Origin: Halomonas sp.
GTDB lineage: Bacteria > Pseudomonadota > Gammaproteobacteria > Pseudomonadales > Halomonadaceae
Direction: 5' to 3'
Length of the DNA: 62,055 nucleotides
Assembly: GCF_020832045.1 (NCBI RefSeq)
Contig: NZ_JAFIFK010000030.1
Location: forward strand, 1 to 62,055
Positions 1 to 7,886 of this stretch are shown piece by piece. Numbering within the stretch: position 1 is the first letter of the stretch; the number at the start of each line of letters is the position of its first letter. The notes under the pieces were generated by a model that was given only the letters and a program-made list of their open reading frames with translations, did no database searches and was not told where the DNA came from. Both the position numbers and the translations under genes were made by a program.

Positions 1-68
1 GCAGGGGCGGCAAGCGTAACGCTCAGCAGCAGAGCAGGCAGAGCGAGAAAAGAGCGAAACCTCGGCAT
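1..68 (-). CDS. 5' end of a predicted secreted protein (runs off left edge)
   Basis: Only the first 22 codons lie in the window. The minus strand opens with ATG at 68 and reads MPRFRS followed by a hydrophobic run (LALPALLLSVTLA) and a small-residue stretch like a signal peptidase I site. A GGGAG ribosome binding site lies at 75-79 on the minus strand, six bases before the start. The gene is divergent from the nitroreductase at 190. Function cannot be assigned because the mature protein is outside the window. Confidence 0.6.
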   Translation of the reverse strand, partial: MPRFRSFLALPALLLSVTLAAP

Positions 69-189
69 GGGAAACTCCCGGGTAGCGGTGAACGAAGCGT
101 AGCGTCGTAAAGAGAGTAGCACTGGCCGTGACCGACCGGTAACGAACGAGTAAAGTGCACTAAGCCCACTTCGACACCGGGAGAGTTTG

Positions 190-786
190 ATGCCTCGTCA
201 GCCCCTCGACGACCATGCGCTCGACACCGTCTTTCGCGAAGCGCACACCCACTACGGCTTTCAACCGGAGCCCATCGACGAGGACACCCTGCGTGAGCTC
301 TACGATCTGCTGAAGTGGGGGCCGACGTCGATGAACTCACAGCCGGCGCGCTACGTTTTCGTGATCAGTGAAGAAGGAAAGTCGCGCTTGCTGCCGGCGC
401 TTTCCGAAGCCAACCGCGATAAGGCCCACGAAGCCGCAGCCACCGTGATTGTCGCCGTCGACACCCGCTTCTTTGAACACATGCCCAAGGTGTTCCCCAG
501 CTCGCCCAATGCCCGCGAACGCTTCGCCGAGACCCCGGAAAAGGCCAGCGACACCGCCTGGCGCAACGGCACCCTGCAGGGCGCCTACCTGATGATTGCC
601 GCCCGCATGCTCGGCCTCGACGTCGGCCCCATGAGCGGATTCGACAACGCCATGGTCGATGAAGAGTTCTTCCCCGACGGCCGCTACAAGAGCAACTTTC
701 TGGTCAACCTCGGCACGGGCGACCCCCAAAGCCTGCGGCCAAGAGGGCCGAGGCTGGCGTTTGAGGAAGTGGCGGAGGTGGTGTGA
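190..786 (+). CDS. rutE: RutE-like nitroreductase family oxidoreductase
   Basis: A 198-residue flavin-dependent reductase of the nitroreductase superfamily. RutE of the pyrimidine-degradation (rut) pathway reduces malonic semialdehyde, and its length (about 196 residues) matches. The early block KWGPTSMNSQPAR, which binds FMN in this family, and the C-terminal NFLVNLGTGDPQSLRPRGPR are both RutE-like. The ATG at 190 follows GGGAG at 180-184; a TTG directly before it would add one codon. No other rut genes are seen, so it may be a general NAD(P)H:FMN reductase for small aldehydes or nitro compounds. The family call is firm and the substrate is inferred. Confidence 0.75.
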   Translation: MPRQPLDDHALDTVFREAHTHYGFQPEPIDEDTLRELYDLLKWGPTSMNSQPARYVFVISEEGKSRLLPALSEANRDKAHEAAATVIVAVDTRFFEHMPKVFPSSPNARERFAETPEKASDTAWRNGTLQGAYLMIAARMLGLDVGPMSGFDNAMVDEEFFPDGRYKSNFLVNLGTGDPQSLRPRGPRLAFEEVAEVV

Positions 787-799
787 CCCACCACACCCA

Positions 800-1804
800 C
801 TATCCCCCAAACTCCTCGGTGTCGATCTCCGCCTGCAGCGCTTCGCTGTAACGGGCGCCGGCAACCTGCTCCGGTGTCAGCAGGGCGGTGAGTCGTTCCA
901 GCGTGGCGGCATCCAGGCGCAGTTCTTCGGCGGCCAGGTTCTCGCGCATGTGGGCGATGGAGCGAGTGCCGGGAATGGGGATGACATCGTCGCCCTGGGC
1001 GATGAGCCAGGCGAGGGCGAGCTGGCCGGAGGTGACCTCTTGCTCGCTGGCGATGGCCTGTAGTTTTTCCAGGTGGCGCAGGTTGCGTGGCAGGTTGTCG
1101 GCGCTGAAGCGCGGCATGTTGATGCGCACGTCGTTCTCGGTGAGCTGGGTGGTGTCGGTTACGGCCCCGGCCAGGAAGCCGCGGCCCAGCGGGCTGAAGG
1201 CGACGAGCGCCGTGTCGGCTTCGCGGCATGCCTCGAGTAGGGCGATTTCGGGGTTGCGGGTCCACAGCGAGTATTCCGACTGCACTGCGGCGATGGGGTG
1301 CTCGGTTCTGGCGCGGCGCAGGGTGGCGGCGGAAATCTCGGAGAGCCCGATGCTGCGGATCTTGCCTTCTTCCACCAGTCGCGTCAGGGCGCCGACGCTC
1401 TCCTCGATGGGTACGTTGCGGTCCAGGCGGTGCAGGTAGTAGAGGTCCAGATGATCGGTGCGCAGGCGCTTGAGGCTCGCCTCGCACTGGCGGCGCAGGG
1501 TCTCGGGGCGTCCGTCGATTACCTTCTTGCCCAGCACGGGGTCCATGGCCATGCCGCACTTGCTGGCCAGAAATAACTCGTTGCGCTTGCTCGCCAAGGC
1601 CTTGCCGACCACCGTCTCGTTGGCCGTGGCGCCGTAGAGGGTGGCGGTATCGAAGTGGCGATAGCCCATCTCGAAGGCTTCTTGAAGGGCGCGCAGCGCT
1701 TCGGCCTCGGGTACAGGGCTGCCGTAGCCGTGAGAGAGGTTCATGCAGCCCAGTCCGATGGTGGGAGAGGCTACTTCCTTCAAGCGGGCGAAGACGGTCG
1801 TCAT
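800..1804 (-). CDS. Aldo/keto reductase
   Basis: A 334-residue NADPH-dependent aldo/keto reductase with a TIM-barrel fold. FDTATLYGATANE holds the family Asp and catalytic Tyr, KRNELFLASK the catalytic Lys, and DLYYLHRLD the catalytic His. It most resembles the YakC/AKR13-type enzymes that reduce small aldehydes. I start at the ATG at 1804, which has GAGG upstream on the minus strand; the frame stays open further upstream but the extra residues are not family-like. It converges with the nitroreductase gene with a 13-base gap. The physiological substrate is unknown. Confidence 0.85.
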   Translation of the reverse strand: MTTVFARLKEVASPTIGLGCMNLSHGYGSPVPEAEALRALQEAFEMGYRHFDTATLYGATANETVVGKALASKRNELFLASKCGMAMDPVLGKKVIDGRPETLRRQCEASLKRLRTDHLDLYYLHRLDRNVPIEESVGALTRLVEEGKIRSIGLSEISAATLRRARTEHPIAAVQSEYSLWTRNPEIALLEACREADTALVAFSPLGRGFLAGAVTDTTQLTENDVRINMPRFSADNLPRNLRHLEKLQAIASEQEVTSGQLALAWLIAQGDDVIPIPGTRSIAHMRENLAAEELRLDAATLERLTALLTPEQVAGARYSEALQAEIDTEEFGG

Positions 1805-1895
1805 TCGATACCTCACTGGTATGTCTGGGGCGGTTAGGTTGCTAAAGGTTATAGTACGCGTCGAGAGAATCAATGCCGTTTCGGGAGTGCCTGGC

Positions 1896-3119
1896 ATGAC
1901 AGCCTCATTCGACCTTCCCCCACGCTACCGGGTGCTCCTGGCCGGGGTGTTCAGTCAGATACTCTGCATCGGTGTGGCGCGCTTCGCCTACACCCCGCTG
2001 CTGCCGGTGATGCAGCAGCAAACCTGGCTGAGCGACGCCCAGGGCGGCTGGCTGGCTGCCCTCAACTATGCCGGCTACATGCTGGGTGCCCTGGTGGCCG
2101 CTACGATCCACAGTATTCGGCTCAAGGATACCCTCTACCGTATCACGCTACTGCTGGCTGTCGTTTCCACCGCCGGCATGGCCCTGGCCGAGAGTTTCTG
2201 GCTATGGGCAGGCATGCGCTTCGTTGCCGGGTTCTCCAGCAGTGGGGCGATGTTGTTGGCCTCGGGGCTGATCCTGCATTGGTTGATCAGCCACCGGCAG
2301 CGGGGCGAATTGGGTATTCACTTTGCCGGGCTCGGCATCGGTATTCTGGTAGCGGCCTTGGCCGTTGAACTGATGCTGCATCTGGCCCTGGGCTGGCGAG
2401 CGCAGTGGTGGGGGTTTGCCGTTCTGGCTGCTGTGCTACTGGTGCCGGCCTGGCGCTGGCTGCCGCGCCCCGAGAAGCCGTTGGCAGGCGCTGCCGGCAG
2501 CGCTGCGCGCAAGGCCCCACCGCCTACCCGCACGTTCATGCGGCTGATGCTGGCTGCTTACTTCTGTGCCGGTTATGGCTACGTCATCAGCGCCACGTTC
2601 ATCGTTGCCATCGTTGAGCGCGAGCCGCTGCTAGCCGGTGCCGGCAACTGGACCTTCGCGCTGGTGGGGTTGGCGGCCGCACCTACGGTAATGCTGTGGG
2701 ATCTGGTCGCCCGGCGTATCGGCTATCTGGGCGCGCTGATTACCGCCATGTCCCTGCAAGTGGTCGGCATCGTGCTGCCGGCTGTCACCGCGAGCCTGGC
2801 CGGCGTGTTGTTCAGCGCCGTGCTTTACGGCGGCACGTTTCTTGGTTGCGTGAGCCTGGTGCTGACCATGGCCGGCAGGCTCTATCCCAGTAGCCCGGCT
2901 CGGCTGATGGGGCGTATGACGCTGGCTTATGGCACGGCGCAGATCATCGCCCCGGCTCTGACCGGCATGCTTGCCGAGGCCACTGGGCATTACAGCCTCG
3001 GCCTGTGGCTGGCGGGTGGCTTCGTGGCGCTGGGCGCGGTGCTGCTGGTCTGGCTGCGCCTGGTGGACCGAACGGCCCAACGGCTGGATGCCGAGGCGAG
3101 GGGGGCGTCGACCGTTTGA
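1896..3119 (+). CDS. YbfB/YjiJ-type MFS transporter
   Basis: A 407-residue inner-membrane protein with about twelve hydrophobic helices. The N-terminal half contains VARFAYTPLLPVMQQ and LAALNYAGYMLGAL, typical of the YbfB/YjiJ branch of the major facilitator superfamily. The substrate of this branch is not established. The ATG at 1896 has GGGAG at 1883-1887. The open frame continues upstream to 1743, but that stretch overlaps the divergent aldo/keto reductase gene and is not membrane-like, so I reject it. The gap to the reductase start is 91 bases and must hold both promoters. Confidence 0.8.
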   Translation: MTASFDLPPRYRVLLAGVFSQILCIGVARFAYTPLLPVMQQQTWLSDAQGGWLAALNYAGYMLGALVAATIHSIRLKDTLYRITLLLAVVSTAGMALAESFWLWAGMRFVAGFSSSGAMLLASGLILHWLISHRQRGELGIHFAGLGIGILVAALAVELMLHLALGWRAQWWGFAVLAAVLLVPAWRWLPRPEKPLAGAAGSAARKAPPPTRTFMRLMLAAYFCAGYGYVISATFIVAIVEREPLLAGAGNWTFALVGLAAAPTVMLWDLVARRIGYLGALITAMSLQVVGIVLPAVTASLAGVLFSAVLYGGTFLGCVSLVLTMAGRLYPSSPARLMGRMTLAYGTAQIIAPALTGMLAEATGHYSLGLWLAGGFVALGAVLLVWLRLVDRTAQRLDAEARGASTV

Positions 3120-3213
3120 GGGCTCGTTCCTTTCACACGATTTGCGCATTCCGCCGCTACGGTGGGACAACCAAGCGTAGGGAGGCCGTTGTGGCGATGA
3201 AGTGGAGACGAAC

Positions 3214-3738
3214 ATGAACGCTGTTGAGGCTGCCCATTACGGGCGCGTGAATCGTTATCTGCACTGGGGGATGGCGCTGCTGCTGGCCTGGCAGTTCACG
3301 ACCACCAGCGTGCGGGTGCTGTTGAATGATAGTGCGCTGGACGAACTGCTGTGGCCGACCCATCGCTCGGTGGGTTTTCTGCTGATGGTGTTGGTCGTGG
3401 TGCGAGTGGCCTGGGCGCTGGCGAGCCGGGTAAGCCAGCCGCCGGCGTTGAGTACTGCGGCTCGGTTGGGCCACCTGGCGCTCTATGGCCTGATGCTGTT
3501 GGTGCCGGCGCTTGCACTGTTGCGCCAGTACGGTTCGGGCCGGGCCTTCGAGCCGTTCGGCATTCCCTTGATGTCGGGGTTCGAGGGAGAGCGCATCGAA
3601 TGGATGGTGGCAGCGGGCGGTCTGCTCCATGGTGAGCTGGGTTGGACGTTGCTGGCGCTTATCGTGGGCCATGTGACGATGGTGTTCTGGCACCGGCGCC
3701 ACGGGCAGAATGTGCTGGGGCGCATGCTGCCGCGCTGA
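3214..3738 (+). CDS. Cytochrome b561 family protein
   Basis: A 174-residue four-helix membrane protein of the bacterial cytochrome b561 (CybB) family, which carries two haem b groups and moves electrons from quinol at the inner membrane. Near the N-terminus NRYLHWGMALLLAWQF gives the first His ligand. THRSVGFLL, GGLLHGELGW and LALIVGHVTM carry further helix histidines in the usual order. I chose the ATG at 3214 preceded by GGAG; an in-frame GTG at 3202 would add four residues and also has a GGAGG further upstream. It stands alone between the MFS gene and a terminator. Confidence 0.85.
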   Translation: MNAVEAAHYGRVNRYLHWGMALLLAWQFTTTSVRVLLNDSALDELLWPTHRSVGFLLMVLVVVRVAWALASRVSQPPALSTAARLGHLALYGLMLLVPALALLRQYGSGRAFEPFGIPLMSGFEGERIEWMVAAGGLLHGELGWTLLALIVGHVTMVFWHRRHGQNVLGRMLPR

Positions 3739-3750
3739 TCGCCTGTAGTT

Positions 3751-3790
3751 GAAAAATCCCCGATGGCGCCTGCCCTCGGGGATTCGTTTG
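3751..3790. terminator. Bidirectional rho-independent terminator
   Basis: A perfect 9-bp stem AATCCCCGA (3755-3763) and TCGGGGATT (3776-3784) with a 12-base loop lies between the convergent b561 gene and the small secreted-protein gene. An A-run on the left gives a T-run on the minus strand; the plus-strand T-run is weaker. Confidence 0.75.
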
Positions 3791-3816
3791 TCATGGCACG
3801 GTCATTCGACCTGCGC

Positions 3817-4212
3817 TTACTGCATCAGCGTCTTGATGCGATCCAGATACTCCTGGCCGCTCTCGCGAATGCGCTCCTGTTCCTGGCTCTCCGCGCCTTC
3901 GTTCACTTCCTGTACCTGCTCACGCATGATGCCGAGCTCTTCTTCGATCTTGACCAGGGCGTTATCGATGGTTTCGGTGAGCTGCTGGATAATGGCCATG
4001 TCGCCTTCGGTTAGCTCATCCTTGCTGATCAGGACTTCAAGCAAGTCGTTACGGAGCTCCAAGGCATCGACCGCTTGCTTCAGCGTGTCGATGGGCTGAC
4101 CTTGTGACTGTTCGAGCTGCTCGACGAGTTCATCTTCCTGTCTCTCTTCCTGGGCATGGGCAAGGCCCAGCGTCAGCAGGGCAGCGAGAAGGGTCACTGT
4201 GACGTATTTCAT
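3817..4212 (-). CDS. Small secreted protein, DUF6746-like (paralog 1)
   Basis: A 131-residue protein with a signal peptide (MKYVTVTLLAALLTLGLAHA) and a mature part rich in Glu, Gln and Leu that should form amphipathic helices. Motifs such as DTLKQAVDALELRNDLL, DELTEGDMAIIQQLTETIDNALVKI and GQEYLDRIKTL line up with the paralog at 4994-5365. I know this pattern as the uncharacterised DUF6746 family; the assignment is from memory. The ATG at 4212 has GGAGAGG upstream on the minus strand; the open frame continues to 4251 but adds no signal-like sequence. Probably periplasmic. Function unknown. Confidence 0.75.
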   Translation of the reverse strand: MKYVTVTLLAALLTLGLAHAQEERQEDELVEQLEQSQGQPIDTLKQAVDALELRNDLLEVLISKDELTEGDMAIIQQLTETIDNALVKIEEELGIMREQVQEVNEGAESQEQERIRESGQEYLDRIKTLMQ

Positions 4213-4371
4213 GGAATTACCTCTCCGTGGCGTAGGATGGTATCTAATCAAGCTAGTTGAAATTCAGTGACTTACCACTTCGTCTCTATGACGTAGGTCA
4301 ACGGATTCGTTTGTCGGCTGGGCGACCGGATGCGGTATGCTGTGGCCATAATGACTTGCAAGGATTAACCC

Positions 4372-4962
4372 ATGTCAGATCAAACATCGTTCCAGCGCGC
4401 AATGGCCGAGCTGGATGCGCTGCATGCCGAGGACCCGCGCCAGGTGGAAGCGGATGGTCGCGTCCTGCCTCATGAACTGTGGCATGCAGGACGCATGAGT
4501 GCCTGGCTGGAGCGCGTCGTCGAGGCCCCCGGCGAACTGGTGCAGATTGCGGTGCGCTCGCAGCATTTGCAGCGCTGGCTGGTGCCGCGCAGCGAGTATC
4601 CGGAAGGACGCGTGGGTTATCTCACCTGGCGCCGTGACCAGGGCAAGCGAGCCGGCGAAACCACGGCACAGGTAATGGAAGCGGCAGGCTATTCAGCCGA
4701 AGAGGCTGCCGAAGTCTCGCGGATGATCCGTAAGCAGGGGCTGGGCCGCGACCCTGGTACCCAAGCGGTGGAAGATTGCGCCTGTCTGGTTTTCCTCGAG
4801 AATTACTTCGCCGATTTTTCCAAGCAGGTGGAGCATGATCATCTGGTGCGCATCGTTCAGATGACCTGGAAGAAGATGTCGCCGCGTGCTCATGAGCTCG
4901 CGCTGCAGCTGCCCATGAGCGCTGAAGCGCGAACTGTGGTGGAAGAAGCGCTGGCCGGCTAG
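4372..4962 (+). CDS. DUF4202 family protein
   Basis: A 196-residue soluble protein. VRSQHLQRWLVPRSEYPEGRVGYLTWR and the later DCACLVFLENYFADF are characteristic of the DUF4202 family, whose biochemical role is not known. Conserved His, Arg and acidic residues could form a metal or nucleotide site, but that is speculation. The ATG at 4372 follows AAGGA with good spacing. It sits between two paralogous secreted-protein genes on the opposite strand. I infer no functional link from this. Confidence 0.8.
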   Translation: MSDQTSFQRAMAELDALHAEDPRQVEADGRVLPHELWHAGRMSAWLERVVEAPGELVQIAVRSQHLQRWLVPRSEYPEGRVGYLTWRRDQGKRAGETTAQVMEAAGYSAEEAAEVSRMIRKQGLGRDPGTQAVEDCACLVFLENYFADFSKQVEHDHLVRIVQMTWKKMSPRAHELALQLPMSAEARTVVEEALAG

Positions 4963-4993
4963 GTATCGTACCGAGCCGGTCGACGCTAAACGG

Positions 4994-5365
4994 TCAGCGC
5001 GCCGGCACTAGCGTCTGGGCGGCTTCGAGGTAGATGGCGCCGTTGCTCTTCACCCGTTCGAAATCGCCGGTTTCGGAGCCCAGGTGCACTTCTTCAAGGG
5101 TCTCGGCCATGTTGGCGACCTCCTCCTGAATTTTTTCCAGCGCGTTCTCCAGGGTATAAGTCAGCTCATGAACGGTGCCGAGGTCGGTGATGCTCAGCTC
5201 GTCCTGGGCCAGCAGCGTTGCCAGCCGCTGGTTGTATTCTGAGAAATTTGCCACTGCCTGGGTTAGGGTCTCGGCGGGTTCGCCCTTGAAATGGGCGGGA
5301 TTCGAGTCGGCGACGGCTGTCACGGTAACCAGGCTGGCGAGCAGAGCAATTAGCAGGGTCTTCAC
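4994..5365 (-). CDS. Small secreted protein, DUF6746-like (paralog 2), iron-regulated
   Basis: A 123-residue protein beginning at a GTG (5363-5365) preceded by GGAGAG. The signal peptide KTLLIALLASLVTVTAVA is followed by HFKGEPAETLTQAVANFSEY, then helical Glu/Leu-rich sequence containing DELSITDLGTVHELTYTLENAL. It shares layout and several motifs with the gene at 3817-4212, so the two are paralogs flanking the DUF4202 gene. The upstream region contains Fur-box-like sequence, so iron repression is likely. The open frame continues to 5425 but the extra residues are not signal-like. Function unknown; probably a periplasmic helical protein. Confidence 0.75.
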   Translation of the reverse strand: MKTLLIALLASLVTVTAVADSNPAHFKGEPAETLTQAVANFSEYNQRLATLLAQDELSITDLGTVHELTYTLENALEKIQEEVANMAETLEEVHLGSETGDFERVKSNGAIYLEAAQTLVPAR

Positions 5366-5381
5366 GATGTCTCTCCATGGT

Positions 5382-5456
5382 GAGAATGAGAATTGATTTT
5401 TAGCAGTGGCGGGTTTGGGCGGCAACGGGGAAAGTAATTGAGAATGATTTTTCTTT
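5382..5456 (-). promoter_or_regulatory. Two weak Fur-box-like sites before the DUF6746 gene
   Basis: GAGAATGAGAATTGATTTT (5382-5400) and GAGAATGATTTTTCTTTT (from about 5439) each match about 12 of 19 positions of the Fur consensus GATAATGATAATCATTATC. They lie 17-90 bases upstream of the minus-strand GTG at 5365. Each alone is weak, but together with the strong site at 5500 they suggest Fur control of both divergent genes. Confidence 0.5.
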
Positions 5457-5463
5457 TGGTTAA

Positions 5464-5492
5464 TTGACAGAGGTCAGGACCTCCCCTAGATT
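5464..5492 (+). promoter_or_regulatory. Sigma-70 promoter of the small Fur-regulated gene
   Basis: TTGACA (5464-5469), a 17-base spacer and TAGATT (5487-5492) give a near-consensus sigma-70 promoter. The expected start of transcription, about 5500, coincides with the Fur box. Confidence 0.65.
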
Positions 5493-5499
5493 TGCGTGT

Positions 5500-5518
5500 A
5501 ATGATAATTGTTATCATT
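5500..5518 (+). promoter_or_regulatory. Strong Fur box
   Basis: AATGATAATTGTTATCATT is a 9-1-9 palindrome with one mismatched pair and closely fits the ferric uptake regulator operator. It covers the predicted transcription start of the gene at 5541, so iron-bound Fur should block initiation there. Confidence 0.85.
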
Positions 5519-5540
5519 GAGGCCGCCAAGGGAGGTCGCC

Positions 5541-5813
5541 ATGTCAAACCGTTTCAATGCCGCCGCTCGGAATAGCAGCCCTGCGCTGCAGATATTTGAT
5601 GCCACCTCGGGTTCGGTGCGCTTGGCCCGGGAGTATCCGCGCCACGATTCCTATTACACTCAAGAAGAGCTGGAGCTGCTGCAGCTGAATCGTGAGGAGG
5701 CCCGGCACGATCTGTTCCGGCGCTCGTTTCTGCTTACCTCCGAGCGCTATTTGAAAAGTGAGCTGGCCGAGATCGTGCCTCGCGATCCACTTGCGTGCTT
5801 CAAGTCAGTGTGA
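5541..5813 (+). CDS. Small cytosolic protein of unknown function under a Fur box
   Basis: A 90-residue protein with no signal peptide or membrane helix, rich in Arg, Glu and Leu. The central part (YYTQEELELLQLNREEARHD) should be helical. I do not recognise a family. It has one Cys (in DPLACFKSV) near the C-terminus and several His, but no classical metal motif. The ATG at 5541 has a strong GGGAGG seven bases upstream. The last 14 bases overlap the end of the convergent gene at 5800. A near-consensus promoter overlapped by a strong Fur box predicts expression during iron limitation. It is not HemP or Bfd as I know them. Confidence 0.7.
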   Translation: MSNRFNAAARNSSPALQIFDATSGSVRLAREYPRHDSYYTQEELELLQLNREEARHDLFRRSFLLTSERYLKSELAEIVPRDPLACFKSV

Positions 5814-6885
5814 CGCTCAGGCTGTCTTCGCTTTGGCATGGCTTGCCGTGACGCAGGGTCAAGCGCCGTTCGCTCAGGTTCATGACCACCGAAAACAGGG
5901 TTTCCATGCGTTCTTCGGCGGCCTGTTCGGGGTTGAAGTGACGGCAGATCGACAGCGGTGCCCCGTGATGGTCACTGAGTACGTCGAAGAGGCTCGCCTC
6001 GTCGAGCTCGGCATCGGCGGACAGTTCGTCGTGAAGCAGGGCGTCGAGGCGACACAGCCGCGGGTGGGAGTCGATGCGGGGAAAATCCTGTACGGGGCTG
6101 GGCGTGCCCTCGGCGTAGAGATGGTTGGTGTGGGTGACGATGCCGCTGCGTGGCATGATGCGCCCCGGTTCGCCCGGTTGTACCTCTAGCCCAATGGCTT
6201 GGCCCTCCTCGCTGCCGAGCTGAGCGCCGGCTAGCAGGAAATGCGCGGGCGAGCAGACCCGGTCGTGGGTCGCCACGGCGAGTGCGCTCTCCCAGTCGGG
6301 GCTCTCCAGGATCTTGCGCAGGGCGATATGGATAGGCAGGCCGGCGCCGCAGGTTTGCGAGCGAATGGCATTGAGACACACGCCGATGCCCCGATCGTTT
6401 AGCCCCACTTTGCCCACCATGCCGGCCTCGCCGATGCTGATCAACTCAGGACGCTCGTCGCCCCGAATATGCAGCGCCACCACGTTGTCGAGCTGGTCGC
6501 TGCGCCAATCCCAGTTCTGTGCCAACCACTGCCGGCCTCGACGCTGCAGAGAGAAGGCCGAGCAACCCCCGCTGGCCTGGGTCAGGGCGATTTCGCTGCG
6601 GCAGTTGAGCGTCAGAATGTCGATGAAGTCGACCCCGGCACCCCAGGCGATACCGTTCATCTCTTCGAGAATGGCGGGAAAACCATGGGCGATCTGCGCC
6701 TCGAAATGGCATGCGCGGTCGCGTGCTTCTTTCCAGCGGATGCCCACGAAGTCGTGGAATAACCGTCCGTTGACGTCGATACCGCGCTGGATCAGCTCGC
6801 CATGAATGCGGCCGTGCTGGGCGCCGATCTCATGATGGCTGCCGCTCAGCTCGGTGAGTGCCAGGGGCCGGTAATGCCGGGTCAT
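5800..6885 (-). CDS. C45-type (acyl-CoA:6-APA acyltransferase-like) Ntn hydrolase
   Basis: A 361-residue protein of the C45 family, whose founder is the penicillin-pathway acyltransferase. Members self-cleave before a Cys that becomes the N-terminal nucleophile; the candidate here is Cys108 in SGGCSAFS. QNWDWRSDQLDNVVALHIR and GLNDRGIGVCLNAIRS are family blocks. In bacteria these enzymes usually cleave amides or acyl-amino acids, and the real substrate here is unknown. No signal peptide is seen. Its start overlaps the stop of the upstream dienelactone hydrolase gene by ATGA (6882-6885), so the two are translationally coupled. Confidence 0.8.
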   Translation of the reverse strand: MTRHYRPLALTELSGSHHEIGAQHGRIHGELIQRGIDVNGRLFHDFVGIRWKEARDRACHFEAQIAHGFPAILEEMNGIAWGAGVDFIDILTLNCRSEIALTQASGGCSAFSLQRRGRQWLAQNWDWRSDQLDNVVALHIRGDERPELISIGEAGMVGKVGLNDRGIGVCLNAIRSQTCGAGLPIHIALRKILESPDWESALAVATHDRVCSPAHFLLAGAQLGSEEGQAIGLEVQPGEPGRIMPRSGIVTHTNHLYAEGTPSPVQDFPRIDSHPRLCRLDALLHDELSADAELDEASLFDVLSDHHGAPLSICRHFNPEQAAEERMETLFSVVMNLSERRLTLRHGKPCQSEDSLSVTLT

Positions 6886-7640
6886 AGCACCTCCGCGAGA
6901 AAGTGTTGGAAGGCTGCCCAGGACTTCTCGTCGGCGCGCTGCTGATAGCGGTCGTCGTCGAACACCGTAAAGCCGTGGGGGGCGCCGGAATAGACCTGAA
7001 CCTCGTAGGTGGCCTCGATGGCTTCGAGTTCCTCGACCAGGGCGGCCACGTCTTCCATGGTGACACTGTTATCGGCACCGCCGTGGGCGATCAGCAGCGG
7101 CGGCACCTCTTCGGGCCACTCCTGGCCTTCCGGGGTGGCCACGCCGCCGTGGAAGCTGGTGTAGCCGACCACGTCATCCGCCTCGCCCGACCGGGCGATT
7201 TCCATGGCCACGGCACCACCGAAGCAATATCCCATGATGACGACACTTTCGGCGGCGCCTTGCTCACGCGCCTCGGCCAACCCGGCCAGAGTCAGTTCAC
7301 GCATGCGCTTGCGGTCGGAATAGAGAGCGCGGGTGGCTTCCTGTCGGGCTTCGGTGGTCTCGGGGCGATTGCCCTGGCCGAACAGGTCGACGGCAAAGGC
7401 GTCGTAGCCCAGCTCGGCCAGCATGTCGGCGCGCTGGCGTTCATAATCATCCAGGCCGTTCCAGTCATGCACGATCAGCACCGTGCCGCTGGCGTCGCCG
7501 TGGGCAGCGGCGTAATAACCTTCGAAGGTCTCATCGCCGATCTCATAGACCACTTGGCTGCCGGGAGCAGCGTAAGCGTGGGCCCCACTGGCAAGGCCGA
7601 AAGCGGTCAGCAGCGCAAAAAATAAAGAAGCAGGGCGCAT
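6882..7640 (-). CDS. Secreted dienelactone hydrolase family protein
   Basis: A 252-residue alpha/beta hydrolase. Residues 1-24 form a signal peptide ending AHAYA, so the enzyme is probably periplasmic. GYCFGG holds the nucleophile Cys139, typical of dienelactone hydrolases rather than Ser esterases. HGGADNSV gives the catalytic Asp region and GAPHGF the catalytic His. The substrate is unknown; chlorocatechol breakdown is not supported by the neighbours. It is the first gene of a two-gene unit with the C45 enzyme, which suggests paired hydrolysis of an ester or amide compound. Confidence 0.85.
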   Translation of the reverse strand: MRPASLFFALLTAFGLASGAHAYAAPGSQVVYEIGDETFEGYYAAAHGDASGTVLIVHDWNGLDDYERQRADMLAELGYDAFAVDLFGQGNRPETTEARQEATRALYSDRKRMRELTLAGLAEAREQGAAESVVIMGYCFGGAVAMEIARSGEADDVVGYTSFHGGVATPEGQEWPEEVPPLLIAHGGADNSVTMEDVAALVEELEAIEATYEVQVYSGAPHGFTVFDDDRYQQRADEKSWAAFQHFLAEVL

Positions 7641-7837
7641 GAAGGGCTCCTATTGGAAGGCGGGGCGGGAAACTCAGTATAGGTGAAGGCCGCCGGACTG
7701 CGTCTCCATGTGCATGGCTGTCTCGTGGCTGATAGGTAGGCGTATCGCTGCGATGAACACCAGAGACAAACGTTGGTATAGGGGGCTTGTGTTTTGCCTC
7801 GGAGGCTTCCAGATTTAGGGGGTGCCTATCCTTGGTA

Positions 7838-7865
7838 ACCAGACGTAATCAACCAGGCGTAACCA
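7838..7865 (+). repeat. Tandem 14-bp direct repeat in the binding-protein leader
   Basis: ACCAGACGTAATCA (7838-7851) is followed immediately by ACCAGGCGTAACCA (7852-7865), with two differences. It lies 21 bases before the start of the ABC binding-protein gene and could be a regulator site or chance duplication. Confidence 0.5.
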
Positions 7866-7886
7866 ACCAAAGTGAGAAGAACAACC

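Noticed and set aside
1743..1895. Extended N-terminus of the MFS transporter
   Set aside because: It overlaps the divergent aldo/keto reductase gene and lacks a ribosome binding site. The ATG at 1896 fits better.
5541..5813. HemP or bacterioferritin-associated ferredoxin under the Fur box
   Set aside because: The protein lacks the short HemP fold and the four-Cys pattern of Bfd.
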